This document shows, piece after piece, positions 46,633 to 54,859 of a stretch of 64,000 nucleotides of DNA (the stretch's first letter is position 1; each line of letters opens with the position of its first letter). Made by a program: the position numbers and the translations under genes. Under the pieces are notes generated by a model. It saw only the letters and a program-made list of their open reading frames with translations, was not told the DNA's origin and did no database searches. Location: assembly GCA_002840125.1 (NCBI GenBank), contig PGZF01000004.1, positions 248,001 through 312,000 of the forward strand. Direction: 5' to 3'. Source of the stretch: Gammaproteobacteria bacterium HGW-Gammaproteobacteria-15. GTDB taxonomy: Bacteria > Pseudomonadota > Gammaproteobacteria > Enterobacterales > Alteromonadaceae.

Positions 46633-47007
46633 GCTGTTTACTCCGTAGTGAGATTGCACTTAGCTGATATCTGCCATGCTAGAAGCTGCGCAAACGCAGG
46701 ACAACGCTACTTTAGTGCTATAAGCGCCTGTGTACATTATGTTGCGCTAAAACATTGAGGTACGACGTCATCCGGATGGCTAATTGACAGAATAAGGTAT
46801 TGAGGTTTTGTGATGCCCGCCAGTTGTGCTAAATTTGCCGGCTTATAACAAAACTACATCCGCTTCCAGGGTTGTTTTGGCCGTCATAAATGTTATTTTT
46901 CAGCGTTTTAATAGCTTATTACGCTCTGTATGGCATAAAGCGGCATAATCAGTGTGCTAACCCTGATGGTTGTAGCACCGGATAAAGTCTTACGTTGAGG
47001 ATACTTT
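46633..47007. other. Divergent promoter region, bdhA and abgT
   Basis: These 375 bases hold no gene. TTGACA at 46784-46789 is a perfect -35-type hexamer on the plus strand but has no good -10 at normal spacing. GAGG precedes the AbgT start. No NagR or Fur palindrome is visible. Confidence 0.35.
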
Positions 47008-48603
47008 ATGTCAGCTTCTGACAATAACATAGCCGATAACGGCAAACGTGGTTGGTTTACCCGTTTTCTTGATACGGTAGAGTGGTTTGGTAACCTGTTG
47101 CCGCACCCTGTTACCTTGTTTGCGATGTTTGCCGTAGCCGTGGTGCTGGGCAGCGGTATAGCAGCATACTTTGATGTCAGCGCGATAGACCCGCGGCCGG
47201 AAGGTACTGCAGGGCGCGCGGCAGATGGCGTGATCCGCGTGGTTAACCTGGTTAGTGTCGACGGCCTGCAACGCATAGTGTCTAACCTGGTAACTAACTT
47301 TACCAGCTTTCCACCACTGGGTGTGGTGCTGGTGGCCTTGCTGGGTGTGAGTATTGCCGAACACTCCGGGCTGATTTCTGCCGCGATGCGGGGCCTGGTA
47401 ATGGGCGCGTCTAAGCGTATGGTTACTGTGACTATCGTGTTTGCCGGTATTATTTCTAATACGGCATCTGAGCTGGGTTATGTGGTGTTAATACCCATGG
47501 CTGCCGTGATCTTTCACTCGCTGGGGCGCCATCCGCTGGCCGGTTTGGCCGCCGCTTTTGCCGGTGTATCCGGTGGTTATAGTGCTAACCTGTTTATAGG
47601 CACTGTGGACCCCTTGCTGGCCGGTTTTACCCAGTCGGCGGCCAATTTAATTGACCCAAACTACACCGTCGGGCCAGAAGCTAACTGGTTTTTTATGATC
47701 GCCAGTACCTTTTTTATTGCTGCACTGGGCGCTTTTGTTACTGAAAAAATAGTAGAGCCCAAACTGGGCAAGTATGATGTGCGCGAAGCGGCGATTGAAT
47801 TGGGCGAACCGCAACTGGACAAACTGACCGCTGCAGAAAAACGCGGTTTAACAGCAGCAGGGTTGGCGTTTGCTGCGCTGGGTGTTTTATTAGCACTAAG
47901 TGTGGTGCCGCAATGGGGGCCTTTACGCCACCCGCAAACCGGCTTAGTTGCCGGTTCTCCATTCTTGCAGGGTATAGTGGTATTTATTTTTATCAGTTTC
48001 GCCATACCGGGTTATATCTACGGCCGTATTGTTGGCACCATGAAGACCGACCGCGATGTGATTAATGCTATGGCAAAAAGCATCAGCTCGATGGGGCTGT
48101 ATATCGTACTGGTGTTTTTCGCGGCCCAGTTTGTAGCCTTTTTTGGCTGGTCTAATCTGGGGTCGATTCTGGCAGTAAAAGGTGCAACCTTGCTGCAGGA
48201 TATTGGCCTGACCGGCCCGATGCTGTTTGTGTTTTTTATTGGTATGTGCGCGCTGGTGAATCTGTCACTGGGCTCTGCATCGGCGCAATGGGCAATTTTT
48301 GCACCCATTTTTGTGCCTATGCTGATGATTGTTGGCTATTCACCGGAGGTAATACAGGCGGCTTACCGGATCGGTGATTCTGTTACCAACCTTATTACGC
48401 CGATGATGAGTTACTTTGGTTTAATACTGGCGGTAGCGGCACGCTACAAAAAAGATTTAGGTATAGGTACGCTGATTGCCACCATGTTGCCGTACACCAT
48501 GGTGTTTTTTGTAGGCTGGGTCATCCTGTTTTACCTGTGGGTGTTTGTATTTGGCCTGCCGGTGGGGCCGGGCTCACCCACTTATTACCAGTTTGGTGGT
48601 TAA
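47008..48603 (+). CDS. AbgT-family transporter
   Basis: This 531-residue protein has about eleven to thirteen membrane helices and the family blocks LPHPVTLFAMFAVAVVLGSG, GVSGGYSANLFIGTVDPLLAG and RIGDSVTNLITPMMSYFGLI. AbgT members carry p-aminobenzoyl-glutamate or export sulfonamides. Here, beside the hydroxybutyrate and chitin genes, the substrate is open. It is a single gene, ending in a strong terminator. Confidence 0.9.
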   Translation: MSASDNNIADNGKRGWFTRFLDTVEWFGNLLPHPVTLFAMFAVAVVLGSGIAAYFDVSAIDPRPEGTAGRAADGVIRVVNLVSVDGLQRIVSNLVTNFTSFPPLGVVLVALLGVSIAEHSGLISAAMRGLVMGASKRMVTVTIVFAGIISNTASELGYVVLIPMAAVIFHSLGRHPLAGLAAAFAGVSGGYSANLFIGTVDPLLAGFTQSAANLIDPNYTVGPEANWFFMIASTFFIAALGAFVTEKIVEPKLGKYDVREAAIELGEPQLDKLTAAEKRGLTAAGLAFAALGVLLALSVVPQWGPLRHPQTGLVAGSPFLQGIVVFIFISFAIPGYIYGRIVGTMKTDRDVINAMAKSISSMGLYIVLVFFAAQFVAFFGWSNLGSILAVKGATLLQDIGLTGPMLFVFFIGMCALVNLSLGSASAQWAIFAPIFVPMLMIVGYSPEVIQAAYRIGDSVTNLITPMMSYFGLILAVAARYKKDLGIGTLIATMLPYTMVFFVGWVILFYLWVFVFGLPVGPGSPTYYQFGG

Positions 48604-48622
48604 CCGCCTTTGTTCCGACGAA

Positions 48623-48650
48623 AAGCCAGCATCTGAATGCTGGCTTTTTT
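48623..48650. terminator. Bidirectional terminator, abgT and nagR
   Basis: The 10-bp stem AAGCCAGCAT/ATGCTGGCTT with loop CTGA is followed by a T run on the plus strand, and is preceded by AAAA for the minus strand. It serves both convergent genes. Confidence 0.88.
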
Positions 48651-49675
48651 TATTCACTAACAGCAGTAGATTCACGCACCAGCAGCTCAGGAATAAATAC
48701 CGGCTGTTTGTCTGACAGCATCTTGCTGGCATTAGGCTTAGCATGGCGGAATAACAACTCTGCTGCTTGCTGCGCTATGGTAACGTTGGGCTGATGTGCC
48801 GTGGTTAACGGCGGCCAGGTTTGGCGCGAAAACGGGCTGTTTTCAAAACCGGCAATGGCCAGCTGCTGCGGAATAGCAATATTCATCAGCCGGGCACTGA
48901 ATAAAGCGCCGGCGGCAATTTCATCATTACAGGCAAAAATAGCACTGGGTTTTTTGCTCAGGTTCATCAGCTGTTTTGCGCCTTTTACGCCCGATTCAAA
49001 TGAATAACTGCCCGGCACAATAAATTTGGGGTTGGGGGTAATACCGCGTTTAGTCAGCGCGGCCTGATAACCGGCTAAGCGCTCGCCGCTTGAGCTGTGT
49101 TCTTCGTCACCACATAAAAAGGCGATATCAGTATGGCCCAGTTCCAGCAGATGGTTAGTAATTTTAAAGGCGGCGGTAAAATCGTCTACCAGCACACAGT
49201 TACTTAACTTAGGTGACGGGGTAGAGCCAGAGATAATCCTGACAAAATGCACGCCGATTTTTTCCAGCGCTTCGGCAATATGTGGCATTTCAGAAAACGG
49301 CGGCGTTAGCACCAGGCCGGCTAAACGTGATTGCTGCACCAGATCTATCACTTCCTGCACTATATCCGGTGATTTGGCGTTGGTAGGGTGAATAAGCAGC
49401 TCATAGCCGTGCTTACGGCACGCATCAAGTAAACCACGTTGCATATCAATTACATAATAGGCATTAGGGTTGTCGTAGATATAGCCAATACTAAAAGAGC
49501 GGTTACTGGCCAGATTGCGGGCGGCGGCATTAGGCTGATATTGCAGCGCGGTAATAGCGGCCATCACTTTGTCATAGGTGTCTTTTCGCACCGACGGTTC
49601 GTTGTTCATTACCCGGGATACGGTTTTAATGGATACCCCAGCCTGGCTGGCAACATCATTAATGGTTACTTTCAT
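48650..49675 (-). CDS. nagR: LacI-family repressor of chitin/GlcNAc genes
   Basis: This 341-residue protein has the N-terminal LacI helix-turn-helix (TINDVASQAGVSIKTVSRVM, hinge NLASNRSFSIGYI) and a periplasmic-binding-like effector domain. Known NagR proteins of Shewanella and other alteromonads repress GlcNAc genes and release DNA on binding GlcNAc-6-P. Palindromes of their type occur upstream of this gene, of the receptor at 50119, and between the hexosaminidase and nagK. GlcNAc-6-P as inducer is by analogy. Confidence 0.9.
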   Translation of the reverse strand: MKVTINDVASQAGVSIKTVSRVMNNEPSVRKDTYDKVMAAITALQYQPNAAARNLASNRSFSIGYIYDNPNAYYVIDMQRGLLDACRKHGYELLIHPTNAKSPDIVQEVIDLVQQSRLAGLVLTPPFSEMPHIAEALEKIGVHFVRIISGSTPSPKLSNCVLVDDFTAAFKITNHLLELGHTDIAFLCGDEEHSSSGERLAGYQAALTKRGITPNPKFIVPGSYSFESGVKGAKQLMNLSKKPSAIFACNDEIAAGALFSARLMNIAIPQQLAIAGFENSPFSRQTWPPLTTAHQPNVTIAQQAAELLFRHAKPNASKMLSDKQPVFIPELLVRESTAVSE

Positions 49676-49746
49676 GGTTTATCCCACGGTTTTACTACGT
49701 TAAGGCTGCCTATTATATCGCCATTTGCAGTAATGTTTAGTATAGA

Positions 49747-49764
49747 AATGACAGCGCTGGTCAT
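49747..49764. promoter_or_regulatory. NagR operator-like site upstream of nagR
   Basis: AATGACAGCGCTGGTCAT matches the half-sites of the other two operators, but has one extra G in the centre, which changes the spacing of the arms. It lies 72 bp upstream of nagR, so it may give weak autoregulation. Confidence 0.7.
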
Positions 49765-50010
49765 CTGTTAGATCAAATTAAACTAATGGATACCTCTTTT
49801 TTAGCTAAACGGCAAATGTTAATTACTGCTGCGCTAAGTTCCATACTGCCTTAGCAAGCTTTATATCGGTTTAACTTTATGAATTAGTTTTAAAAAATTT
49901 ACTTGTTGTGCTACTTATTTTGCTAACAGATTTTTGCTGTGGCAAAGAGGCGGCTAAATAAGCAAATAGCGTGTTGTGGGTAATATGGTTAAATTTTCGT
50001 CGTATTAGGT

Positions 50011-50039
50011 TTGCAAAGGCAATTTTTTTTGTGTATGTT
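50011..50039 (+). promoter_or_regulatory. Promoter of the chitin receptor gene
   Basis: TTGCAA and TATGTT are 17 bp apart. The NagR operator at 50047 covers the expected start of transcription. Confidence 0.65.
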
Positions 50040-50046
50040 CATTTTC

Positions 50047-50064
50047 AATGACAGCGTTGTCATT
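50047..50064. promoter_or_regulatory. NagR operator before the chitin receptor
   Basis: AATGACAGCGTTGTCATT is an 18-bp near-perfect palindrome with arms AATGACA/TGTCATT. It lies 8 bp after the -10 element, an ideal place for a repressor. Confidence 0.88.
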
Positions 50065-50118
50065 AAGTGTCCGGGATGAAGTAAAACAGTAAAATTAAAA
50101 CAGGAACGGGAGAAGCAT

Positions 50119-52797
50119 ATGCAGCATAATAAAATTAATAAATGTGCCTTAGCAGTGAAGCTCAGCTTGTTGGTAGGAAGTGCCGCATTAACAATGCCAG
50201 CATTTGCTGCTGATCAGGTGGAAGCAACAGAACAGGTTGAAGTTATAGAAATCCGCGGTATACGCGCCTCACAAGAGGCTAACTTAAACGCCAAGCGTTA
50301 CTCAAATGCCGTGGTAGATGTGGTTACCGCAGAAGATATTGGCAAATTCCCCGATAAAAACGTCGCTGAGTCGTTGTCACGTATTACCGGTGTCGGTGTA
50401 AGCCGTGAGTTTGGTGAAGGTGAAAAAATTACTGTACGCGGTGCCAGTTCATCTACTAACCGTACTTTGCTTAATGGCCAGACAGTAGCAACAGCAGACT
50501 GGTTTATTCTGGATAATCCAGGCCGTAGCTTTAACTACACTATGCTGCCCTCAGCACTGGTGTCTGATTTAGAAGTATATAAATCTCCGCTTGCCAGTAT
50601 TGATGAAGGCTCGATTGGTGGTACGGTTATTCTGCGTACGCGTAAACCGCTGTCGATGGATGCTAATTCAGTCAATATTTCTCTGGAAGGGCAGTATTCA
50701 GAAGCATCAGAAAAATGGGATCCGCAGATCTCTGGCCTGTATTCATGGAAAAATGATGACGATAGTTTCGGTATTTTAGTGTCGGCTATTAAACAGGATC
50801 GTAAAGTTGTTCGTGAAGGTATTGAAGTTCTGGGCTGGCCAACTAACCCGGATTTAGATGCAAAAGTACCAAGCCATATTGGTGTGCCGCGTTTTGAGCA
50901 AGACCGTGAACGCGAAACCTTGTTTTTGTCGTTGCAGGCCAGACCAAATGACAATTTGGATATGGTGCTGAACGTACTGGATTCTAAAGTAGATGCTAAC
51001 AATCAGAATCAGAACTGGCTGATTTTTGTCAACAACAACGCAGCAGCGTTGACAAACACTGTCATCGAAAATGGCAGTATAGTGGCTGGTGAAGTAGCAA
51101 CAGGTGGTACTGCGGCATATAACTTTATTAACCGCGTATCTTCAACTGAAACCCGTTCTATAGACTTCGATCTGACTTACAGCGCAGAAACGTTTGAGTT
51201 ACACACTCAGGTAGGCCATACCAAAGCCAAAGGTGGCACTTATCGCGAAACATCATGGGAGTATGGTACTCCGGCAGATATTACCGGTTACACCTTTGAT
51301 TTGCGTGGGGGTAAACCATCGGCGTCAACTACGGTAGATGCGTCTGATCCTACTCAGTTCCGGCCGGGCTGGATCTGGGGTGGTGAAAAACCAACAACCG
51401 ATGAAGAAACCTACGGCCAGCTCGATTTTACTATTCCAGTGCAAAAAGGTGCGTTTTCAGCAGTAAAAACTGGTGTTAAATACCGCACTGCGGAACGCAC
51501 TCAGGACCGTATTGCTTATAGCTGGCATGGCCCACAAACCATGACGGGTAATGAGGATGTTGCAGGCAGTTACCTGGACCATATTTTTGCCAGCTGTTAC
51601 GATTTAGCCCAATGCGGCCTGTTCAGCGGCACCGTTAATATTGATGCTGTAGTAAATGGCAATATGACACGGCAACTGGCACATAACCGTGCAGTTATGG
51701 AACAAATTGCTTTTGAAGGGTTGAATGGTGTGCCGGCAGATTACGCTAAATCACTTAATTTGCCGGAAATTTGGAGCGTTGAAGAGAATATTTTAGCGCT
51801 TTATGTACAAGGTGATTTTGAAGGTGAAGGCTTCCGCGGTAATGTTGGTGTTCGCTATGTAGATACCAAGCAAACCTCAGGTGGCTATGAATTCTCCGGT
51901 GATTCCTGGGGCTTGCTGACTATAGATCGTGAATGGCTAACACCAGAATACCTGGCTTGGGTTGAAACGGATAATGATTATAGTGAAGTGCTGCCCAGCC
52001 TGAATATTGCTTTTGATTTATCAGATGATCAGATCCTGCGTTTTGGTGCTGCGCGAGTGATGGCACGGCAAGACTGGAATAATATTTCGTCATCTATCAC
52101 CTATGGTTCACTTGATGTCGCCCAGCCAACCGGCAGTGCCAGCAACCCAATGTTAATGCCACAAATTGCTGATCAGTTTGATATATCCTGGGAATGGTAC
52201 TTTGATGCATCAGCCTTGTTTGCCGTAACCTACTTCCATAAAGATGTAAAAAGTTACCGCAGCTTCTCAACCTTTGTGGATGAACGTTATTGGGAAGAGG
52301 GCGAAGAATGGGTTGATGTTACTTTTACCCGTCCTGAAAATGGTCCTGGCGGCAAGACAGATGGTTTTGAAGTGAGTTATCAGCAGGCCTTTGGCGATTT
52401 TGGTGTCAGTGCAAACTACACCTATACCAATGCTAAACGCGATGAGACGCGCGATCTGGCTTCGCCGGGATCAGGTCTGGTTGAAGGGACTTCCAGACAT
52501 ATGGCCAACGCCAGCGTGTACTATGAAACGGATAAAATTGCTGCTCGTTTAATGTATAACTACCGTACCGAATGGTACAAAGGTTTGCATTTTAACGGTG
52601 ATGAGTTATGGAATGACAGCTATGGGCAATTAGATGCCAGCTTAAGTTATAACCTGACAAACAATATTACCCTTTCCCTGGAAGCGGTTAACCTGACCAA
52701 TGAAGAAGTTGTTGAATACAATACAGACAAAGCACGGTTGTTTTCTATCTATGAAAATGGTCGCCGTTTTGTTGCCGGTGTACGTATGAACTTCTGA
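50119..52797 (+). CDS. TonB-dependent receptor, chitin oligosaccharide type
   Basis: This 892-residue receptor has a signal peptide ending at AFAAD and a TonB box-like VIEIRGIRAS. The plug begins AVVDVVTAEDIGKFPDKNVA, the mark of the large Xanthomonas-Caulobacter receptor family for carbohydrates. The barrel ends in RMNF. It is under a NagR operator and followed by cupin_8 and SapC genes, the usual set in alteromonad chitin loci. It most likely imports chitooligosaccharides. Confidence 0.9.
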   Translation: MQHNKINKCALAVKLSLLVGSAALTMPAFAADQVEATEQVEVIEIRGIRASQEANLNAKRYSNAVVDVVTAEDIGKFPDKNVAESLSRITGVGVSREFGEGEKITVRGASSSTNRTLLNGQTVATADWFILDNPGRSFNYTMLPSALVSDLEVYKSPLASIDEGSIGGTVILRTRKPLSMDANSVNISLEGQYSEASEKWDPQISGLYSWKNDDDSFGILVSAIKQDRKVVREGIEVLGWPTNPDLDAKVPSHIGVPRFEQDRERETLFLSLQARPNDNLDMVLNVLDSKVDANNQNQNWLIFVNNNAAALTNTVIENGSIVAGEVATGGTAAYNFINRVSSTETRSIDFDLTYSAETFELHTQVGHTKAKGGTYRETSWEYGTPADITGYTFDLRGGKPSASTTVDASDPTQFRPGWIWGGEKPTTDEETYGQLDFTIPVQKGAFSAVKTGVKYRTAERTQDRIAYSWHGPQTMTGNEDVAGSYLDHIFASCYDLAQCGLFSGTVNIDAVVNGNMTRQLAHNRAVMEQIAFEGLNGVPADYAKSLNLPEIWSVEENILALYVQGDFEGEGFRGNVGVRYVDTKQTSGGYEFSGDSWGLLTIDREWLTPEYLAWVETDNDYSEVLPSLNIAFDLSDDQILRFGAARVMARQDWNNISSSITYGSLDVAQPTGSASNPMLMPQIADQFDISWEWYFDASALFAVTYFHKDVKSYRSFSTFVDERYWEEGEEWVDVTFTRPENGPGGKTDGFEVSYQQAFGDFGVSANYTYTNAKRDETRDLASPGSGLVEGTSRHMANASVYYETDKIAARLMYNYRTEWYKGLHFNGDELWNDSYGQLDASLSYNLTNNITLSLEAVNLTNEEVVEYNTDKARLFSIYENGRRFVAGVRMNF

Positions 52798-52822
52798 TTA
52801 GCTAAATGTTGACCGTAAAGCC

Positions 52823-52860
52823 AAAGGTTGGTACTGCTTAGCAGTACCAACCTTTATATT
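52823..52860 (+). terminator. Hairpin between receptor and cupin genes
   Basis: A 15-bp stem (AAAGGTTGGTACTGC/GCAGTACCAACCTTT) with loop TTA is followed by TATATTTT. It probably stops part of the transcripts, giving less cupin and SapC than receptor. Confidence 0.75.
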
Positions 52861-52886
52861 TTCAGCCACTGAGTGGAGACAATTAT

Positions 52887-53900
52887 ATGAAAGATATTAC
52901 CCAGTGGCATAACGTCGATGAAGCATTGTTCCGGCAGAAGATTGTTCCGTTGCACCAGCCGGCAGTATTACGTCAGGCAGTAAAACACTGGCCTGCAGTA
53001 CAGGCCGCTTTGCAATCAGATATGCAATTACAACAGTATTTTGCCGCACTGGATAACAGGGCTGAAGTAAATACTGTACTGGCTCATCCCGACAGTGGTG
53101 GGCGTTTAAGTTACAACGATACGTTGACAGGGTTTAACTTTGAGCGGCAAAAAGCGCCGGTTACTGCGGTTATCAATGAGCTGCGCAAAATTAATGGTAA
53201 AAAAGACGCTTTGCATATAGCTGTACAGAGTGCACGAACTGACGCCTGTTTACCGGATTTTCGCCGTTTAAACACTATGCCTTTACTGGCTGCTGATATT
53301 TGCCCCCGGATCTGGGTAGGAAACCGCATAATAGTGCCTGCGCATTTTGACAATGCAGATAATCTGGCCTGTGTTGTGGCAGGTTCACGCCGTTTTACCT
53401 TATTTCCACCAGAGCAGGTCAGTAACTTATATATCGGCCCGCTGGATTATACTCCGGCCGGAGCCCCCATTAGCATGGTTGATATGCTAAAACCGGATTT
53501 TTTCGCACACCCTAAATTTAAAACGGCGCTTGAGCATGCTCAGTTTGCTGAGCTTGAGCCCGGCGATGTGCTGTATATACCTACTTTGTGGTGGCATCAC
53601 GTGGAATCGCTATCCGCAGTTAATATTCTGATCAATTACTGGTGGGGTGGCTCATTGGGGGATGATGCAAATCAGGCATCACCGTTTGACAGCCTGTTGC
53701 ACACCTTAATGACAATAAGGCGGCTGCCACCAGAGCAGAGGCTGCACTGGCAGGCATTATTTAATCATTTCGCATTTCATGCCGATGGCAACCCGGTGGC
53801 ACATTTAGCTGAAGCACAACAAGGTATTGCCGGTGAACTGCCGAACAAGCGTGACGCTAACATTAAAGATTGGCTAATAACTCAGTTAAAAACTATGTAA
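52887..53900 (+). CDS. Cupin_8 (JmjC-like) protein
   Basis: This 337-residue protein has a JmjC/cupin_8 fold. The HFD motif in VPAHFDNADNLACVVAG gives the HxD metal triad, and the distal His is in WWHHVESL. This fits an Fe(II)/2-oxoglutarate oxygenase, although activity on protein or sugar is unknown. GTGGAG precedes the ATG. Genes of this type regularly follow carbohydrate TonB receptors of this family, together with SapC. Confidence 0.82.
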   Translation: MKDITQWHNVDEALFRQKIVPLHQPAVLRQAVKHWPAVQAALQSDMQLQQYFAALDNRAEVNTVLAHPDSGGRLSYNDTLTGFNFERQKAPVTAVINELRKINGKKDALHIAVQSARTDACLPDFRRLNTMPLLAADICPRIWVGNRIIVPAHFDNADNLACVVAGSRRFTLFPPEQVSNLYIGPLDYTPAGAPISMVDMLKPDFFAHPKFKTALEHAQFAELEPGDVLYIPTLWWHHVESLSAVNILINYWWGGSLGDDANQASPFDSLLHTLMTIRRLPPEQRLHWQALFNHFAFHADGNPVAHLAEAQQGIAGELPNKRDANIKDWLITQLKTM

Positions 53901-54045
53901 GTAGTGAAGTGTTTTGGTATTGATCCCGTTGTTGACTTAGCGCATGATAACAGCGCACTGCTGGTGGCGCTTGGCGTATACGACTTATAACAACATCTTT
54001 GCCATCAGTACTTCTCAAATCCATGAACAGAATAAAGAGCAGTTT

Positions 54046-54753
54046 ATGACTTCAACACCTAAGATTGTGCCGTTAAATAAAGAACAGCACGCCGCAACTA
54101 AAATCAATAATAACAACGCGTTTTCTCATATCAGCAGCGAGCATTTATTACCGGTAGTGGTACACGAATTTGTTGTGGCCGGTGCTGAGTTCCCCATTGT
54201 ATTTGTAAAAGCCAACGATACTTTTCAGCCGGTAGCTATGCTGGGCCTGGCTGCGCAGCAAAACCTGTTTATGCAAAATGACCAATGGCAGGCGCTGTAT
54301 GTGCCGCGTGCAGCACGCAATTACCCGTTAGTACTGGTAAAAGATAAGCCGGATGGCGATCGCCTGATGGTAGGGCTGGATGAAAGCTCTGAGCGTGTAG
54401 GCCAGGCTGAAGGTAATGCCCTGTTCAACGAAGACGGCAGCGAAAGCGAATTTTTAACCCAGCGTAAGCAGCAAATGGCTGAATATGTTGATATGGGCAT
54501 GATTACCCGTAACTTTGTAGAAAAATTACAAAGCCTGGAACTGATTAAAGAACAGGTATTAACGCTGACAATTAAAGGTGAAGAGCGCCGTATTAACGGT
54601 ATTTACCTGATTGACGAGCCAAAACTGAATGAGCTGAGTGATGAAGTGTTTCTTGAACTGCGTAAAAACGGTTACTTAACCGCGATTTATGCCCAGCTGA
54701 TGTCGCTGCAGCATACGCAGAAACTGGTAAAGAAAATCGCTGACGCCAGTTAA
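54046..54753 (+). CDS. SapC-family protein
   Basis: ATG 54046 opens this 235-residue SapC-family protein (LPVVVHEFVVAGAEFPIVFVKA near the start, LYVPRAARNYPLVLV in the middle). An upstream in-frame start would add 34 residues unlike the family. SapC was first described with the Campylobacter S-layer, but in alteromonads it accompanies sugar TonB receptors. Its molecular role is unknown. It has no signal peptide and should be cytoplasmic. Confidence 0.85.
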   Translation: MTSTPKIVPLNKEQHAATKINNNNAFSHISSEHLLPVVVHEFVVAGAEFPIVFVKANDTFQPVAMLGLAAQQNLFMQNDQWQALYVPRAARNYPLVLVKDKPDGDRLMVGLDESSERVGQAEGNALFNEDGSESEFLTQRKQQMAEYVDMGMITRNFVEKLQSLELIKEQVLTLTIKGEERRINGIYLIDEPKLNELSDEVFLELRKNGYLTAIYAQLMSLQHTQKLVKKIADAS

Positions 54754-54755
54754 GT

Positions 54756-54790
54756 AATAAAGCTAATAGCTTGATGCTGTTAGCTTTATT
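54756..54790 (+). terminator. First terminator-like hairpin after sapC
   Basis: AATAAAGCTAA pairs with TTAGCTTTATT over an 11-bp stem with a 13-nt loop, directly after the sapC stop. The T tract is weak. Confidence 0.55.
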
Positions 54791-54805
54791 GTTGGTGTTA
54801 TCTGA

Positions 54806-54837
54806 AAGCCAGCTAGCTTAGGTTAGCTGGCTTTTTT
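54806..54837. terminator. Terminator between sapC and hexosaminidase
   Basis: An 11-bp stem (AAAGCCAGCTA/TAGCTGGCTTT) is followed by a T run on the plus strand; the leading A-rich side may also serve the convergent hexosaminidase gene. Confidence 0.85.
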
Positions 54838-54859
54838 ATGCTCAGGGCACAATTTATAT

